In this document: positions 1 through 9,138 of the stretch, in pieces
Layout: each line of letters opens with the position of its first letter
Position numbering within the stretch: position 1 is the stretch's first letter
NCBI RefSeq assembly: GCF_900176135.1
Contig: NZ_FWWW01000040.1
Span: 1 to 33,218 of the forward strand
Length of the DNA stretch: 33,218 bases
Origin: Hymenobacter roseosalivarius DSM 11622
GTDB lineage: Bacteria; Bacteroidota; Bacteroidia; Cytophagales; Hymenobacteraceae
Direction: 5' to 3'
Notes under the pieces: model-generated
What the model saw: only the letters and a program-made list of their open reading frames with translations
Told to the model about the DNA's origin: nothing
Database searches by the model: none
Program-made: the position numbers and the translations under genes

Positions 1-276
1 AATTATTTTTTGTCTTGGTAAGTTTTTCGATTACCTATCGAAACCGTTTGCGGTATTTTTAATTTAAAAATTAAGCTTTCTTGACCATATTAATGAAGGA
101 GGTTATCGAGGCCTGTAGTATATATTCGAATACCGAATCGCGAAAAGGTTGATGATAACTATCTGTCGGCTGAACAAGATAGGTAGTTACTGAAGGCATT
201 GTAAATTGAACTTTACCGCGTACAAGGGTTGAGTTCCCTGCGCCAGATTGCCCTACTTTCTAATCCCATCTCACCC
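1..276 (+). promoter_or_regulatory. Leader region upstream of xylB, probable promoter region
   Basis: This AT-rich stretch precedes the xylose genes and shows no credible reading frame. A quasi-palindrome, CGAAACCGTTTGCG at 39-52, resembles the general form of LacI-family operators, and a loose inverted repeat lies around 146-176 (AACTATCT facing AGATAGGTAGTT). Neither was matched to a known regulator. I could not place a confident Bacteroidota -33/-7 promoter here. That it carries the pentose-gene promoter is inferred from position only. Confidence 0.3.
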
Positions 277-1803
277 ATGAAATACCTGCTCGGCTACGAT
301 ATTGGTAGTTCCTCTATTAAAGTCGCCTTACTCAGCGTCGATACTGGCAAGTGCGTAGCCAGCGTCACGTCGCCGAAGAAGGAGATGGAAATCGCCGCGG
401 AAGTGGCTGGCTGGGCCGAGCAACGGCCGGAGCGCTGGTGGCAGGAAGTAGTGAATGCCACCCGGGAGCTGAAAAGTGAATACGGCTTTGATGCGTCGCT
501 GGTAGCTGGTATCGGCATCACCTATCAGATGCACGGCCTCGTACTGCTTGATAAGGATGGCAAGGTTTTGCGCCCCGCCATTATATGGTGCGATAGCCGC
601 GCTGTGGACTTTGGCAATCAGGCGTTTGCGGAGATGGGCGAGGAGTATTGCCTCCAGAATTTTCTTAACTCGCCCGGCAACTTCACGGCCTCCAAGCTCA
701 AGTGGGTAAAGGAAAACGAGCCTGCTATCTACGAGCAGATTTATAAGATTCAGCTGCCCGGCGACTATATCGCCTATCAGCTGACGGGTCAGATGCAGAC
801 CACCGTATCGGGCTTATCAGAAGGTGTTTTCTGGAATTTTCGGGAGCAGCGCATCGCCCAGGAGTTGCTCGACTACTACGGTATCAGTCGCGACCTGCTG
901 CCCGATATAATAGACACTTTTGCCCCCCAGGGCCAGCTGACGCCGGAAGCGGCCTTGGAACTGGGCCTGCACGCGGGCACCCCCATCAGCTACCGCGCCG
1001 GCGACCAGCCCAACAATGCCTTCTCGCTCAACGTGTTGCAGCCCGGTGAGATAGCCGCCACGGCCGGCACGTCGGGTGTCGTGTACGGCATCACCGACGG
1101 GCCCGCGTCTGATCCGCACTCGCGCGTAAATGCGTTTGCCCACGTCAATAGCACGCCCGAGCAGCCGCGCAATGGCGTGCTAATGTGCATGAACGGCACG
1201 GGTATTCTGAATAGTTGGCTGCGCAAAATAGTTGGCGAAATGCCCTACGACGAGATGAACCAACTAGCGGCGCAAGCGCCGATTGGGTCGGAGGGGCTCC
1301 TGTTTTTGCCCTTCGGCAACGGCGCTGAGCGCATTCTTGAAAACCGCCCGACGGAAGCAGAGCTGCGCGGCCTGAGCTTCAATATTCATTCGCAGGCTCA
1401 CGTACTGCGTGCGGCCCAGGAGGGAATCGTCTTTGCCTTGAACTACGGCATGGACATCATGCGGAGCATGGGCGTACAAGTACAGAAGGTGCGCGCCGGC
1501 AACACCAACATGTTTCTGAGTCCGGTATTCCGCGAAGCCTTCGTGAACACGGGCAACGTGACGCTGGAGCTATACAACACCGACGCCGCCCAGGGCGCCG
1601 CCCGCGGTGCCGGTATCGGAGTAGGAGTGTATGCCAGCCCGGCCGAGGCCTTCGGGAGCCTGGAGCGCATTCTGACGCTGGAGCCTACTCCGGAGCTGCA
1701 GACGCAATATCAAACGGCCTATGCCCGCTGGCATCAGGCTCTTACTCAACAGATTCTTTCACACACAACTACCCAGACAGATGTCGTCCAACACGCTTTC
1801 TAA
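277..1803 (+). CDS. xylB: Xylulokinase (FGGY carbohydrate kinase)
   Basis: Phosphorylates D-xylulose to D-xylulose-5-phosphate with ATP in the cytoplasm, the second step of the isomerase pathway of xylose use. The 508-residue protein has the usual length for XylB. It shows the FGGY N-terminal phosphate-binding motif [13 protein letters not shown] (residues 6-18), YQMHG (83-87), WCDSRA (104-109) and GDQPNNAFS (242-250), whose Asp243 fits the catalytic base; an AGTSGVVYG stretch follows. I chose the ATG at 277 because the protein then begins directly with [10 protein letters not shown], as family members do. An in-frame TTG at 229 would add 16 residues unlike the family. The end overlaps the xylA start by 23 nt in another frame, suggesting one transcript and translational coupling. 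Xylulokinase rather than another FGGY kinase is strongly supported by the adjacent xylA. Confidence 0.95.
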   Translation: MKYLLGYDIGSSSIKVALLSVDTGKCVASVTSPKKEMEIAAEVAGWAEQRPERWWQEVVNATRELKSEYGFDASLVAGIGITYQMHGLVLLDKDGKVLRPAIIWCDSRAVDFGNQAFAEMGEEYCLQNFLNSPGNFTASKLKWVKENEPAIYEQIYKIQLPGDYIAYQLTGQMQTTVSGLSEGVFWNFREQRIAQELLDYYGISRDLLPDIIDTFAPQGQLTPEAALELGLHAGTPISYRAGDQPNNAFSLNVLQPGEIAATAGTSGVVYGITDGPASDPHSRVNAFAHVNSTPEQPRNGVLMCMNGTGILNSWLRKIVGEMPYDEMNQLAAQAPIGSEGLLFLPFGNGAERILENRPTEAELRGLSFNIHSQAHVLRAAQEGIVFALNYGMDIMRSMGVQVQKVRAGNTNMFLSPVFREAFVNTGNVTLELYNTDAAQGAARGAGIGVGVYASPAEAFGSLERILTLEPTPELQTQYQTAYARWHQALTQQILSHTTTQTDVVQHAF

Positions 1804-3112
1804 GACGGAATTCTTTAAAGGCATTGATACAATTCGCTTCGAAGGACGCGAGTCGGACAACCCACTAGCCTTTAAATGGTACGATGAGAACCGCGTGGTC
1901 GGTGGCAAAACGATGAAGGAGCATCTGCGCTTCGCCGTATCGTATTGGCACACTTTCACCGGCACCGGCGGTGACCCATTCGGGCCCGGCACCAAGCGGT
2001 TTGCCTGGGACCGGCATTCCGAAATCATTGGCCGCGCCAAGGACAAAATGGATGCGGCGTTCGAATTTTTCGCCAAGCTCGGCACGCCCTACTATTGCTT
2101 TCACGACATTGACCTCGTAGATGAAGGCGACTCCCTGCAAGAGTACGAGCGCAACCTGCAAGCCATTGTTGACTACGCCAAAGCGCATCAGGAAGCCAGC
2201 GGCGTAAAGCTGCTGTGGGGCACGGCTAACGTGTTTTCGAACCCTCGCTACATGAACGGCGCCAGTACTAACCCTGACTTTCAGGTGGTAGCGCACGCCG
2301 GTACGCAGGTTCTGAACGCGCTGGACGCTACCATCGCGCTGGGGGGCGAGAACTACGTGTTCTGGGGGGGACGCGAGGGATACATGACGTTATTGAACAC
2401 CAACATGAAGCGCGAGCAGGAGCATATGGGCCGCTTCCTCGGCATGGCCCGCGACTACGCCCGCAAGCAGGACTTCCAGGGCAAGTTCTTCATCGAGCCC
2501 AAGCCCGCCGAGCCCACCAAGCACCAGTATGACTTCGATGCGGCCACGGTAATTGGCTTCCTGAAGGAATACGGTCTGGACAAAGACTTTATGCTGAACC
2601 TGGAAGTGAACCACGCCACGCTGGCCGGCCACACCTTTCAGCACGAGCTGCAAGTAGCCGCCGACGCCAACATGCTCGGCAGCATGGACGCCAACCGTGG
2701 CGACTACCAGAACGGCTGGGACACCGATCAGTTCCCGAACAACATCAACGAGCTGACCGAGTGCATGCTCATCATTCTGGAGCACGGCGGCATCACGCCC
2801 GGCGGCATCAACTTCGACGCCAAAACGCGCCGGAACTCTACCGACCTAGAGGATATTTTCGTGGCCCACATCAGCGGTATGGATACGTTTGCCCGCGCCC
2901 TGGTGACGGCCAACGACATTCTGGAAAAGTCGCCTTACCGCAAGTTCCGCACGGAGCGCTACGCCTCGTTTGACTCCGGTGACGGCGCCGCTTTCGAGCA
3001 AGGCCAGCTCACGCTGGAAGACCTACGCCGCATTGCCCACAGCACCGGCGAGCCGATCATGCGCAGCGGCAAGCAGGAGTGGCTGGAAAGCATTATCAAC
3101 CAATACATCTAA
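1781..3112 (+). CDS. xylA: Xylose isomerase
   Basis: Interconverts D-xylose and D-xylulose, a metal-dependent cytoplasmic enzyme and the entry step of the pathway completed by XylB. At 443 residues it has the length of class II xylose isomerases. Visible landmarks are the catalytic histidine in YYCFHDIDL (His108), the conserved VFWGGREGY (193-201), metal and substrate ligands in [15 protein letters not shown] (Glu239, Lys241), [16 protein letters not shown] (Glu275, His278), GSMDANRGD (Asp303) and INFDAK (Asp346). The ATG at 1781 gives the family-typical [15 protein letters not shown] start; a longer frame from 1721 would lie wholly inside xylB and adds residues that look like out-of-frame xylB. 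The gene overlaps xylB by 23 nt. An 88-nt gap without a clear terminator separates it from tkt, so tkt may be co-transcribed. Confidence 0.96.
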   Translation: MSSNTLSKTEFFKGIDTIRFEGRESDNPLAFKWYDENRVVGGKTMKEHLRFAVSYWHTFTGTGGDPFGPGTKRFAWDRHSEIIGRAKDKMDAAFEFFAKLGTPYYCFHDIDLVDEGDSLQEYERNLQAIVDYAKAHQEASGVKLLWGTANVFSNPRYMNGASTNPDFQVVAHAGTQVLNALDATIALGGENYVFWGGREGYMTLLNTNMKREQEHMGRFLGMARDYARKQDFQGKFFIEPKPAEPTKHQYDFDAATVIGFLKEYGLDKDFMLNLEVNHATLAGHTFQHELQVAADANMLGSMDANRGDYQNGWDTDQFPNNINELTECMLIILEHGGITPGGINFDAKTRRNSTDLEDIFVAHISGMDTFARALVTANDILEKSPYRKFRTERYASFDSGDGAAFEQGQLTLEDLRRIAHSTGEPIMRSGKQEWLESIINQYI

Positions 3113-3200
3113 TAGTAAGTAAAACAGAACCGGCTGGCTGCTTGGGTGGGAATCTTTGTGGCCGGCCGAGGACGTTTTATTTTATTTAATGTAGCGCGGT

Positions 3201-5252
3201 ATGATTGACCAGCAGGTATCAGTAGAAGAACAAAGTGTAAGCACCATCCGACTACTGTCAGTGGATATGGTGCAGCGGGCCAACTCCGGGCATCCGGGCT
3301 TGCCGCTGGGGGCCGCGCCTATGGCGTATGTGCTGTGGTCGCGGTTCTTGCGTTTCAACCCGCAGGACCCCGCCTGGCCCGACCGCGACCGGTTTGTGCT
3401 ATCGGCGGGCCACGGCTCGGCGCTGCTGTATAGCCTGTTGCATCTGTACGGCTACGATTTGTCGCTCGATGACCTGAAGGGTTTTCGCCAGCTGCATTCC
3501 AAAACGCCGGGCCACCCGGAGTCCAACATTACGGCCGGCGTGGAAGTAACCACGGGCCCGCTGGGCCAGGGATTTGCCAATGGTGTGGGCATGGCCATGG
3601 CCGAGGCGCACTTGGCTGCCATGTACAACAAGCCCGGCCACGAGGTAGTGAATCACTTCACTTACTCCATTGTGAGCGACGGCGACCTAATGGAAGGCAT
3701 TGCCGCCGAAGCCGCGTCGCTGGCCGGCCACCTTAAGCTGGGCAAGCTCATTTACCTCTACGACGACAACGATATCAGCCTTGACGGTCCTACCAGTCTT
3801 TCGTACACGGAAGACCCATTAATGCGTTTTGAGGCCTACGGCTGGCATACCCAGCGCGTAATGGACGGCAACGATCTGGACGGTATTGAGCAGGCTATCC
3901 GCGTAGCGCAAGCCGAAACGGACCGCCCTTCGCTGATTTCCATCAAGACCATTATTGGTTTTGGCAGTCCGCAGGAAGGCACCAGCAAAGTGCACGGCAG
4001 CCCACTGGGCGACGAGAATCTGCGCAAAGTCAAGAAGTTTTTTGGCTGGAATCCGGATGAGTCGTTTGTGGTGCCCAATGAGGTGCGCCAGCACTTAGGC
4101 GAAGCCGGCCAGCGCGGCGCTCAGCTACAGCAGGAGTGGCAGCAAAACTTTGACGCCTACCAGCAGCAGTTCAAGCAAGAAAGCGAGCTGTTCCTGACTT
4201 CCTTCGCGAGCGAGCTGCCCGCCGGCTGGGACGCGGAACTGCCCGTCTTTACGCCCGCCGACGGCGCTTTTGCTACCCGCCAAGCGTCGGGCAAGGCGCT
4301 GGGCGCGTTGAAAAAAACCATTCCTTTCCTGTTTGGGGGCTCCGCCGACCTGGCCAGCTCCAACGAAATGCCCCCCGGCGGTGACCTGAGCTTCCAGCCG
4401 GGCAGCTACGAGAAGAGTAACATCTGGTTTGGCGTGCGCGAACACGCCATGGGCGGCGCCCTCAACGGCATGTCGCGCCACGGCGGCGTGCGCGTATATG
4501 GCGGCACCTTCCTCACCTTCTCCGACTACATGCGGGGGGCAATTCGCCTCACCGCCCTAGCCGAATCGGCCGTCACGTTCGTCTTCACGCACGATAGTAT
4601 CGGCTTGGGGGAGGATGGACCCACGCACCAGCCAGTAGAGCAAGTGGCCGCGCTGCGTACCATTCCCAACATCATCGTGCTGCGTCCCGCCGACGCCAAT
4701 GAAACAATAGAGTCGTGGCGCGTGGCTATGACCAAGCCGGCTTCGCCCGTGGTGCTGATTTTATCGCGCCAAAAACTGCCCACACTGGATCAGGAAAAAT
4801 ACGGCTCGGCGCGCGAAGGCGTAGCCAAAGGTGCCTACATTCTGAGCGAGGCCGATGGTGGCAAGCCCCAGCTACTTCTGATTGCTACCGGCTCGGAAGT
4901 GTCGCTGGCGATGCAGGCGCAGCAGGAGCTGCAAAAGCAAGGCGTAGCGGCGCGGGTCGTGAGTATGCCGAGCTGGGAACTGTTTGAGCAGCAGGACAAA
5001 GCCTACCAGCAGCAGGTGTTGCCGCCGGCTGTGCGCAAGCGCGTTACCATTGAAGCCGGCTCGCCCATTGGCTGGCACAAGTACGCGACCGACGAAGGCA
5101 CCGTCATCAGCATGAACCGCTTCGGCGAATCGGGTCCGGGTGAGGAGGTGATGGCCATGTTTGGCTTTACGGTGGAGAATGTGGTGGAGAAGGCCAAAGC
5201 GTTATTAGAAGGCAAGCCCGCCGAAACCGAACCCAAAGAAATACTTTCTTAA
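3201..5252 (+). CDS. tkt: Transketolase
   Basis: Thiamine-diphosphate enzyme of the non-oxidative pentose phosphate pathway that moves two-carbon units from ketose phosphates such as xylulose-5-phosphate to aldose phosphates. The 683-residue length is normal for a full-length bacterial transketolase. It shows the N-terminal [13 protein letters not shown] (29-41), [10 protein letters not shown] (68-77), GHPE (104-107), TGPLGQG (118-124), the ThDP/metal motif SDGDLMEG (159-166) continuing to an Asn-containing YDDND, and in the pyrimidine domain [10 protein letters not shown] with the catalytic Glu, plus [16 protein letters not shown]-terminal domain with [12 protein letters not shown] completes it. 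It begins 88 nt after xylA on the same strand, so the trio takes xylose to central metabolism. This may be a pathway-dedicated copy rather than the only transketolase of the cell; the window cannot tell. Confidence 0.96.
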   Translation: MIDQQVSVEEQSVSTIRLLSVDMVQRANSGHPGLPLGAAPMAYVLWSRFLRFNPQDPAWPDRDRFVLSAGHGSALLYSLLHLYGYDLSLDDLKGFRQLHSKTPGHPESNITAGVEVTTGPLGQGFANGVGMAMAEAHLAAMYNKPGHEVVNHFTYSIVSDGDLMEGIAAEAASLAGHLKLGKLIYLYDDNDISLDGPTSLSYTEDPLMRFEAYGWHTQRVMDGNDLDGIEQAIRVAQAETDRPSLISIKTIIGFGSPQEGTSKVHGSPLGDENLRKVKKFFGWNPDESFVVPNEVRQHLGEAGQRGAQLQQEWQQNFDAYQQQFKQESELFLTSFASELPAGWDAELPVFTPADGAFATRQASGKALGALKKTIPFLFGGSADLASSNEMPPGGDLSFQPGSYEKSNIWFGVREHAMGGALNGMSRHGGVRVYGGTFLTFSDYMRGAIRLTALAESAVTFVFTHDSIGLGEDGPTHQPVEQVAALRTIPNIIVLRPADANETIESWRVAMTKPASPVVLILSRQKLPTLDQEKYGSAREGVAKGAYILSEADGGKPQLLLIATGSEVSLAMQAQQELQKQGVAARVVSMPSWELFEQQDKAYQQQVLPPAVRKRVTIEAGSPIGWHKYATDEGTVISMNRFGESGPGEEVMAMFGFTVENVVEKAKALLEGKPAETEPKEILS

Positions 5253-5259
5253 ATCAATG

Positions 5260-5414
5260 GACTTGTTCCCGACCTAGAAAAGGCGGTCGTGCAGAGTAAA
5301 GCGAAGCATCTCGCGTGGTTTAGTTGGGTTAGTACTCAGACGTCAGCACGCGAGATGCTTTGCTTTGCATGACTGTCTGTTTTTAGCAGTCATTTTCGGA
5401 TTTAGGAACAAGTC
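5260..5414. repeat. MITE-like element with nested inverted repeats
   Basis: The outer ends are a perfect 10-bp inverted repeat, GACTTGTTCC at 5260-5269 and GGAACAAGTC at 5405-5414. Nested inside is a 20-bp inverted repeat with one mismatch, 5298-5317 against 5347-5366, containing GCGAAGCATCTCGCG. A further small hairpin (TGACTG/CAGTCA) lies near 5370-5393. The inner arm shares a 15-nt core, AGCGAAGCATCTCGC, with the repeat at 24351-24442. No transposase is present; mobility is inferred from structure only. Confidence 0.6.
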
Positions 5415-5442
5415 TAATAACCAAGCTGCATCCAAACCGACC

Positions 5443-5460
5443 ACTGGGGGGCTTTTTTGA
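5443..5460 (+). terminator. Half of an intrinsic terminator (orphan right arm)
   Basis: The sequence CTGGGGGGCTTTTTT matches the right arm and T-tract of other terminators in this window (for example 10134-10171 and 14989-15022), but no matching left arm AAAAAGCCCCCC is found upstream as far as tkt. It may be the remnant of the tkt terminator, broken by a deletion or by the arrival of the element at 5260-5414. Confidence 0.4.
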
Positions 5461-5488
5461 GACGGATACGCCACGTTTTTCTCTGCGC

Positions 5489-6496
5489 AAGTGGGAAAAA
5501 AGAGTCGGGCTACTTGCTGGGTTCGGACTTGGCTTCGCTCTCAATGCCGCCGCCCCAACGGTGTAGGTTACGGTGCAGCCCGGCGACCCGCAGCTGCAAA
5601 TCAGCGAGCACATCTACGGGCATTTCGCCGAGCACCTGGGCCGTTGTATCTACGATAGTTTCTGGGTTAATGAAAAGCTGAACGTGCCCAAGCAGGGCCG
5701 CATCCGCATGGATATCGTGGAGGCCCTGCGCAAGATAAAAGTGCCCAACCTGCGCTGGCCCGGCGGCTGCTTCGCCGATACCTACCACTGGCGCGACGGC
5801 GTGGGCCCCACGGCCCAGCGGCCCAAAATGCTGAATATGTGATGGGGCAATATGTTCAACGTGAACGACCCGCAAAATCCCGTGCTGGCCGATGAGTACG
5901 GCATCGTAATGGGCACCTCGCACCACGAGCCCCTCACGCGGGCCCACGAGAAATGGAAGCACGCCGGCAAAGGCCCCTGGAACTACCAAACCAACACGGC
6001 GGCCTTGCAGGAGTTTTGGCGCGGCGGCATGAAGCGCATGGGCACCCGCGAGAACATCGTGACCGTAGGTATGCGCGGCGACGGCGACAAGCCCATGAGC
6101 GAGGGCAGCAACATTGCGCTGCTGGAAAAAATAGTAGCCGACCAGCGCAAACTAATCGCGGAAGAAACCGGCAAGCCCGCCGAGCAGACGCCCCAGCTTT
6201 GGGCGCTCTACTAAGAAGTGCAGGACTACTACGACAAAGGCATGCGTGTGCCCGACGATATAACGCTACTGCTCTGCGACGACAACTGGGGTAACCTACG
6301 TAAGCTGCCCAAACTGGCCGATAAGCCCCGCCGCGGCGGCTACGGCATCTACTACCACTATGATTACGTGGGAGGCCCGCGCAACTACAAGTGGCTTAAT
6401 ACCAACCCGATTCCGCGCATATAGGAGCAGATGCAGTTAGCCCACGAGTACGGTGCCAACCAAATCTGGATAGTAAACGTGGGCGGCCTGAAGCCC
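5489..6496 (+). pseudogene. Chimeric relic: GH51 arabinofuranosidase N-terminus fused to GH115 alpha-glucuronidase fragment
   Basis: One continuous frame with four in-frame stops: TAG 5564, TGA 5840, TAA 6212, TAG 6422. The first part has a secretion signal (GLLAGFGLGFALNAAAPTV), then [39 protein letters not shown] and [13 protein letters not shown], as in GH51 alpha-L-arabinofuranosidases. From about 5843 the sequence becomes the middle of a GH115 alpha-glucuronidase: DEYGIVMGTSHHEPL, GPWNYQTN, VTVGMRGDGDKPMSEG, CDDNWGN and IYYHYDYVGGPRNYKWLN, ending near VNVGGLKP (6496). The GH51 catalytic region and both ends of GH115 are missing. A short TGGGGC at 5843-5848 fits a WG codon pair in both families and may mark the deletion junction. 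No start codon survives. Family assignments are from memory of conserved motifs. It lies downstream of the xylose genes, which fits a former arabinoxylan locus. Confidence 0.85.
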
Positions 6497-6849
6497 AGCT
6501 ACCTGGGGCCATCTGAAAGCTTCTCCGGGGCTGCGCCCGCGTCAAAAGCTGAGGCATCCAGGGGCAGCGTAAGACAACGCTGATCAGAGCGGGTCGAACG
6601 GAGTATGTTTTTGCTTCCTGAAGTAGTGTGCGGCTACTGGGCTTGCCACGTAAGCGCGGCGGAAAATCTGGCTGAGTATTCTGGTCGGCCGGCAAGATTG
6701 CCGGTGGTAAATAATTGCTTTAACAACTTAAATTATACCGATTTACAGAACTTTGCCAGCTATGGCTGGCCTCGCTTTTATAGCCTCAAAACAGGCGCAA
6801 TTATTGGAAAATGCTGGTAGGCGCAAGCTAAATCCCCCGCCTACGAAGT
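6497..6849. other. Intergenic stretch of unknown origin
   Basis: After the GH115 similarity ends abruptly near 6496, the sequence holds no frame I trust. A short palindrome, CCGGCAAGATTGCCGG, lies around 6690-6705. Overlapping short open frames on both strands (6605-6820 plus, 6396-6695 minus) have no recognisable protein motifs and seem to be chance. The sudden end of homology suggests a second rearrangement endpoint. Confidence 0.4.
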
Positions 6850-7128
6850 ATGTCTCCTTCCCCTATTGTTCAAGCTACGCGGCTCTGGCAGGATATGCTG
6901 GGCCAGGAACACGAAATGCCGCGCTCCTTTCTTTGGCAGCATGTGCAGGAAATGGAGCCCGATGAGGCAGGCCCCATCGACTGGAAAAACCGGCAGCCCA
7001 AGACGCGCATTTATCTACAGAGTGGCCAGATTATCTGCGTGCTCGGTGAGTATGACCAATGGCGTTGCCGTTGGCTGGCTTACACAAAATGGCATGCCGT
7101 ACCCCTGCGGCACTACGGCCTGAATTAG
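6850..7128 (+). CDS. Small hypothetical protein (92 aa)
   Basis: I do not recognise this protein. It starts at an ATG after an AT-containing spacer and has 92 residues, with several Trp (LW, FLW, IDWK, DQWRCRWLAY, KWHAV), an acidic centre (QEMEPDEAG) and a soluble, compact composition without signal peptide or membrane segment. Third-position composition resembles that of neighbouring real genes, which favours it over the overlapping frames. It stands alone: a decayed glycosidase precedes it and an uncertain small secreted protein follows. A hairpin at 7172-7197 lies downstream. It may be a genuine small protein or a fragment of something larger; function unknown. Confidence 0.5.
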   Translation: MSPSPIVQATRLWQDMLGQEHEMPRSFLWQHVQEMEPDEAGPIDWKNRQPKTRIYLQSGQIICVLGEYDQWRCRWLAYTKWHAVPLRHYGLN

Positions 7129-7171
7129 CGCTTACCAGCGCGGCTACTAGAAAGCAGAGCGCCTTCTGGAA

Positions 7172-7197
7172 TTCTGATTACCGCCTTACAATCAGAA
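7172..7197 (+). terminator. Possible weak hairpin terminator
   Basis: TTCTGATT at 7172-7179 pairs with AATCAGAA at 7190-7197 across a 10-nt loop, about 45 nt after the stop of the 92-residue frame. The following bases are only moderately T-rich, so termination is uncertain. Confidence 0.3.
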
Positions 7198-7323
7198 GGT
7201 TGTTTGGCTGCGTTTGCTGAGCTATTGCTTCAGAAAGCAAACAGAGTAGATTTGTTCATAATTCTATAGTGAGTTTCGAATAAATTCTATTCATAATCAG
7301 TAGTATAGCGTTGCTCTTTCTGC

Positions 7324-7629
7324 ATGTCTGGTGTTAAATTAATTGTTTTATGCATCGTCTGTCCGCTTTCCATCGTGAGTAGCCGGGCGCAGAACCTTGC
7401 TGGCTCCAAACCTCCCAACGCACTGCAACAGCAGCTCACAGTACGTGTCGGACTTCCCTCCACTGTCGGGCTTATCCAGGACTATGCTGCCATTCTCTTA
7501 TCGAAAGAGGATGACAAGCTGCAAAAGCTCACTACCAGGCGCCGGCCTCGCACCAGCAATCCAACAGTCGTCTTTACCGTGCCGCTTCCTAGGAGCTGGA
7601 TAACCAAAAAGCTAGCGAAAGATGAGTAG
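7324..7629 (+). CDS. Small putative secreted protein (101 aa)
   Basis: Not recognised. The ATG frame begins with a plausible type I signal peptide: MSGVKLIVLCIVCPLSIVSSRAQ, with one Lys, a hydrophobic run of about 15 residues and an A-Q cleavage context common in this phylum (the SusC protein here also cleaves near TAQ). The mature part would be about 78 residues, basic (KLTTRRRPR near residues 68-76), with no motif I know. Codon use is less biased than in the large genes, so the frame could be accidental. The signal-like start is the main support. It ends 123 nt before the histidine kinase on the same strand; any link is speculative. Confidence 0.35.
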   Translation: MSGVKLIVLCIVCPLSIVSSRAQNLAGSKPPNALQQQLTVRVGLPSTVGLIQDYAAILLSKEDDKLQKLTTRRRPRTSNPTVVFTVPLPRSWITKKLAKDE

Positions 7630-7752
7630 TAATATTCCTTCCTAAGCTGAACCAGTCGGACAAGCTGGTATGCCATAGATTTAGTTGGTAAGTAGCCCCC
7701 CGACAATCATCTTTTCTCCCGTTTTCCCGCTGTTTCAGCACAGCTTTTCCTT

Positions 7753-9129
7753 ATGAAATTTGATGGTCAAATAGTAATTAGCATTCTGCTGGCCGTGCTG
7801 ATGGTGCGGCTCTTGCGTAGGTTTTTCGACCTGCCCAAGCGCCTGCCCCAGTGGGATAAGCTGCTCACCTGGATTTGGGTGCCGGGGGTAGGGCTGGGTA
7901 TTATTGACCTTCTATTCAGCTTTCGTAACGACCAGCTGGACGAAGTATATATGCTCTTCGTCTTTGGGGTAGTAATCCTGGTATTGGTGGCCATTCAGGA
8001 CTACCGACCAGCCCGCACCGTACTGCTGGCTATCGTGCCTTACGCGCTGTACTCGGCCCTGGAGCTGGTACTGGCACTATCAGAGTGGAAACTGGGGAAG
8101 AACTACGAAGATGCCTTCGACGCTTCGCAGGGCTTTACGGTGATATGGATGATCACCTTTATTCTGATCGCGCGCAATCAGAAAAGAAATCTGGAGAAAG
8201 AACGGCTGCTGCGCGAGGAAGAAGAACAGGAAAAAAAGCGCATCGCAGCGCAGAATGTGGAGCTGGAACGACTCGTGGCCGAGCGCACCGCCACGCTTAC
8301 CAAGCAGACGGAGGAATTGCGCAAGGCGCTGACCGAGCTCAAAACTATGCAAACCCAGCTCATTCAGGCCGAGAAAATGGCCTCCCTAGGAGAGCTAACC
8401 GCTGGTATTGCCCACGAAATTCAGAACCCGCTAAACTTCGTGACCAATTTTTCGGATGTCAGCGCAGAGCTGATTACGGAGCTGGAGGAGGAAAAGCGCA
8501 AGCCTAACCGCGACGCCAATTTGGAGACCGAGCTGCTGGTTGACTTGAAGCAGAACCTCCAGAAAATCACGCACCACGGCCAGCGGGCCGCCTCCATCGT
8601 GAAAGGGATGCTGGAACACAGCCGCGCCAGCACGGGCGAACTGCAGCCGACCGATATAAATACCCTGGCCGACGAATACCTGCGCCTGGCTTACCACGGG
8701 TTGCGGGCCAAGGATAAAACGTTCAATGCCACCCTTTACACCAATCTGTACCCCGAACTGGGCCAGGTGAATGCCATCCCGCAGGATATTGGGCGGGTGA
8801 TGCTCAACCTTTTTACCAACGCTTTCTACGCCGTTCAGAAAAAGAAAGAATGCGGAGCCGATGGCTACGTGCCGACGGTGAGCGTGAGCACGCGCCGTAC
8901 CGAGACCGGCGACGTAGAGGTGCGTGTGCGCGACAACGGCATGGGTATGACGGCCCAGGTGAAGGAGAAGATTTTTCAGCCCTTCTTCACCACCAAACCC
9001 ACGGGCGAAGGCACGGGCTTAGGCCTCTCGCTGAGCTACGATATCGTTACTAAAGGGCACAAAGGTTTGCTTACGGTAGAAAGCCAGGAAGGTGAGTTTA
9101 CCGAATTTACGATTCGCATACCCAGCTGA
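7753..9129 (+). CDS. Membrane sensor histidine kinase
   Basis: Orphan two-component sensor kinase of 458 residues. The N-terminus carries four or five hydrophobic segments (about 6-21, 38-55, 66-81, 87-109 and 126-141), with no extracytoplasmic domain of note. A charged coiled coil follows (about 143-205: RNLEKERLLREEEEQEKKR). The HisKA H-box, SLGELTAGIAHEIQNPLNF, places the phosphoacceptor at His221. The HATPase_c domain shows the N-box NLFTNAFYAV (352-361), G1 DNGMGM (394-399), the F-box FFTTKP and G2 GEGTGLGLS (418-426). There is no receiver domain and no response regulator in the window, so the partner is unknown. The ATG at 7753 gives a natural membrane-protein start. The gene ends 9 nt from the stop of the convergent reductase gene with no terminator visible between them. 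The signal sensed cannot be told; the H-box type resembles the large Bacteroidota kinases with 7TM or PAS input. Confidence 0.92.
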   Translation: MKFDGQIVISILLAVLMVRLLRRFFDLPKRLPQWDKLLTWIWVPGVGLGIIDLLFSFRNDQLDEVYMLFVFGVVILVLVAIQDYRPARTVLLAIVPYALYSALELVLALSEWKLGKNYEDAFDASQGFTVIWMITFILIARNQKRNLEKERLLREEEEQEKKRIAAQNVELERLVAERTATLTKQTEELRKALTELKTMQTQLIQAEKMASLGELTAGIAHEIQNPLNFVTNFSDVSAELITELEEEKRKPNRDANLETELLVDLKQNLQKITHHGQRAASIVKGMLEHSRASTGELQPTDINTLADEYLRLAYHGLRAKDKTFNATLYTNLYPELGQVNAIPQDIGRVMLNLFTNAFYAVQKKKECGADGYVPTVSVSTRRTETGDVEVRVRDNGMGMTAQVKEKIFQPFFTTKPTGEGTGLGLSLSYDIVTKGHKGLLTVESQEGEFTEFTIRIPS

Positions 9130-9138
9130 TATAGTGCC

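Noticed and set aside
229..276. TTG start extending xylB by 16 residues
   Set aside because: The added residues do not fit the FGGY kinase N-terminus, whereas the ATG at 277 gives the expected [10 protein letters not shown].
1721..1780. Longer xylA start
   Set aside because: The extension lies inside xylB and is basic out-of-frame sequence; the family start is at 1781.
5840..5842. Possible selenocysteine or read-through TGA in the glycosidase relic
   Set aside because: The domains change family at this point, three other stops follow or precede in frame, and neither GH51 nor GH115 uses selenocysteine.
6396..6820. Short open frames on both strands after the relic
   Set aside because: They overlap each other and the relic, have no motifs, and their composition looks accidental.
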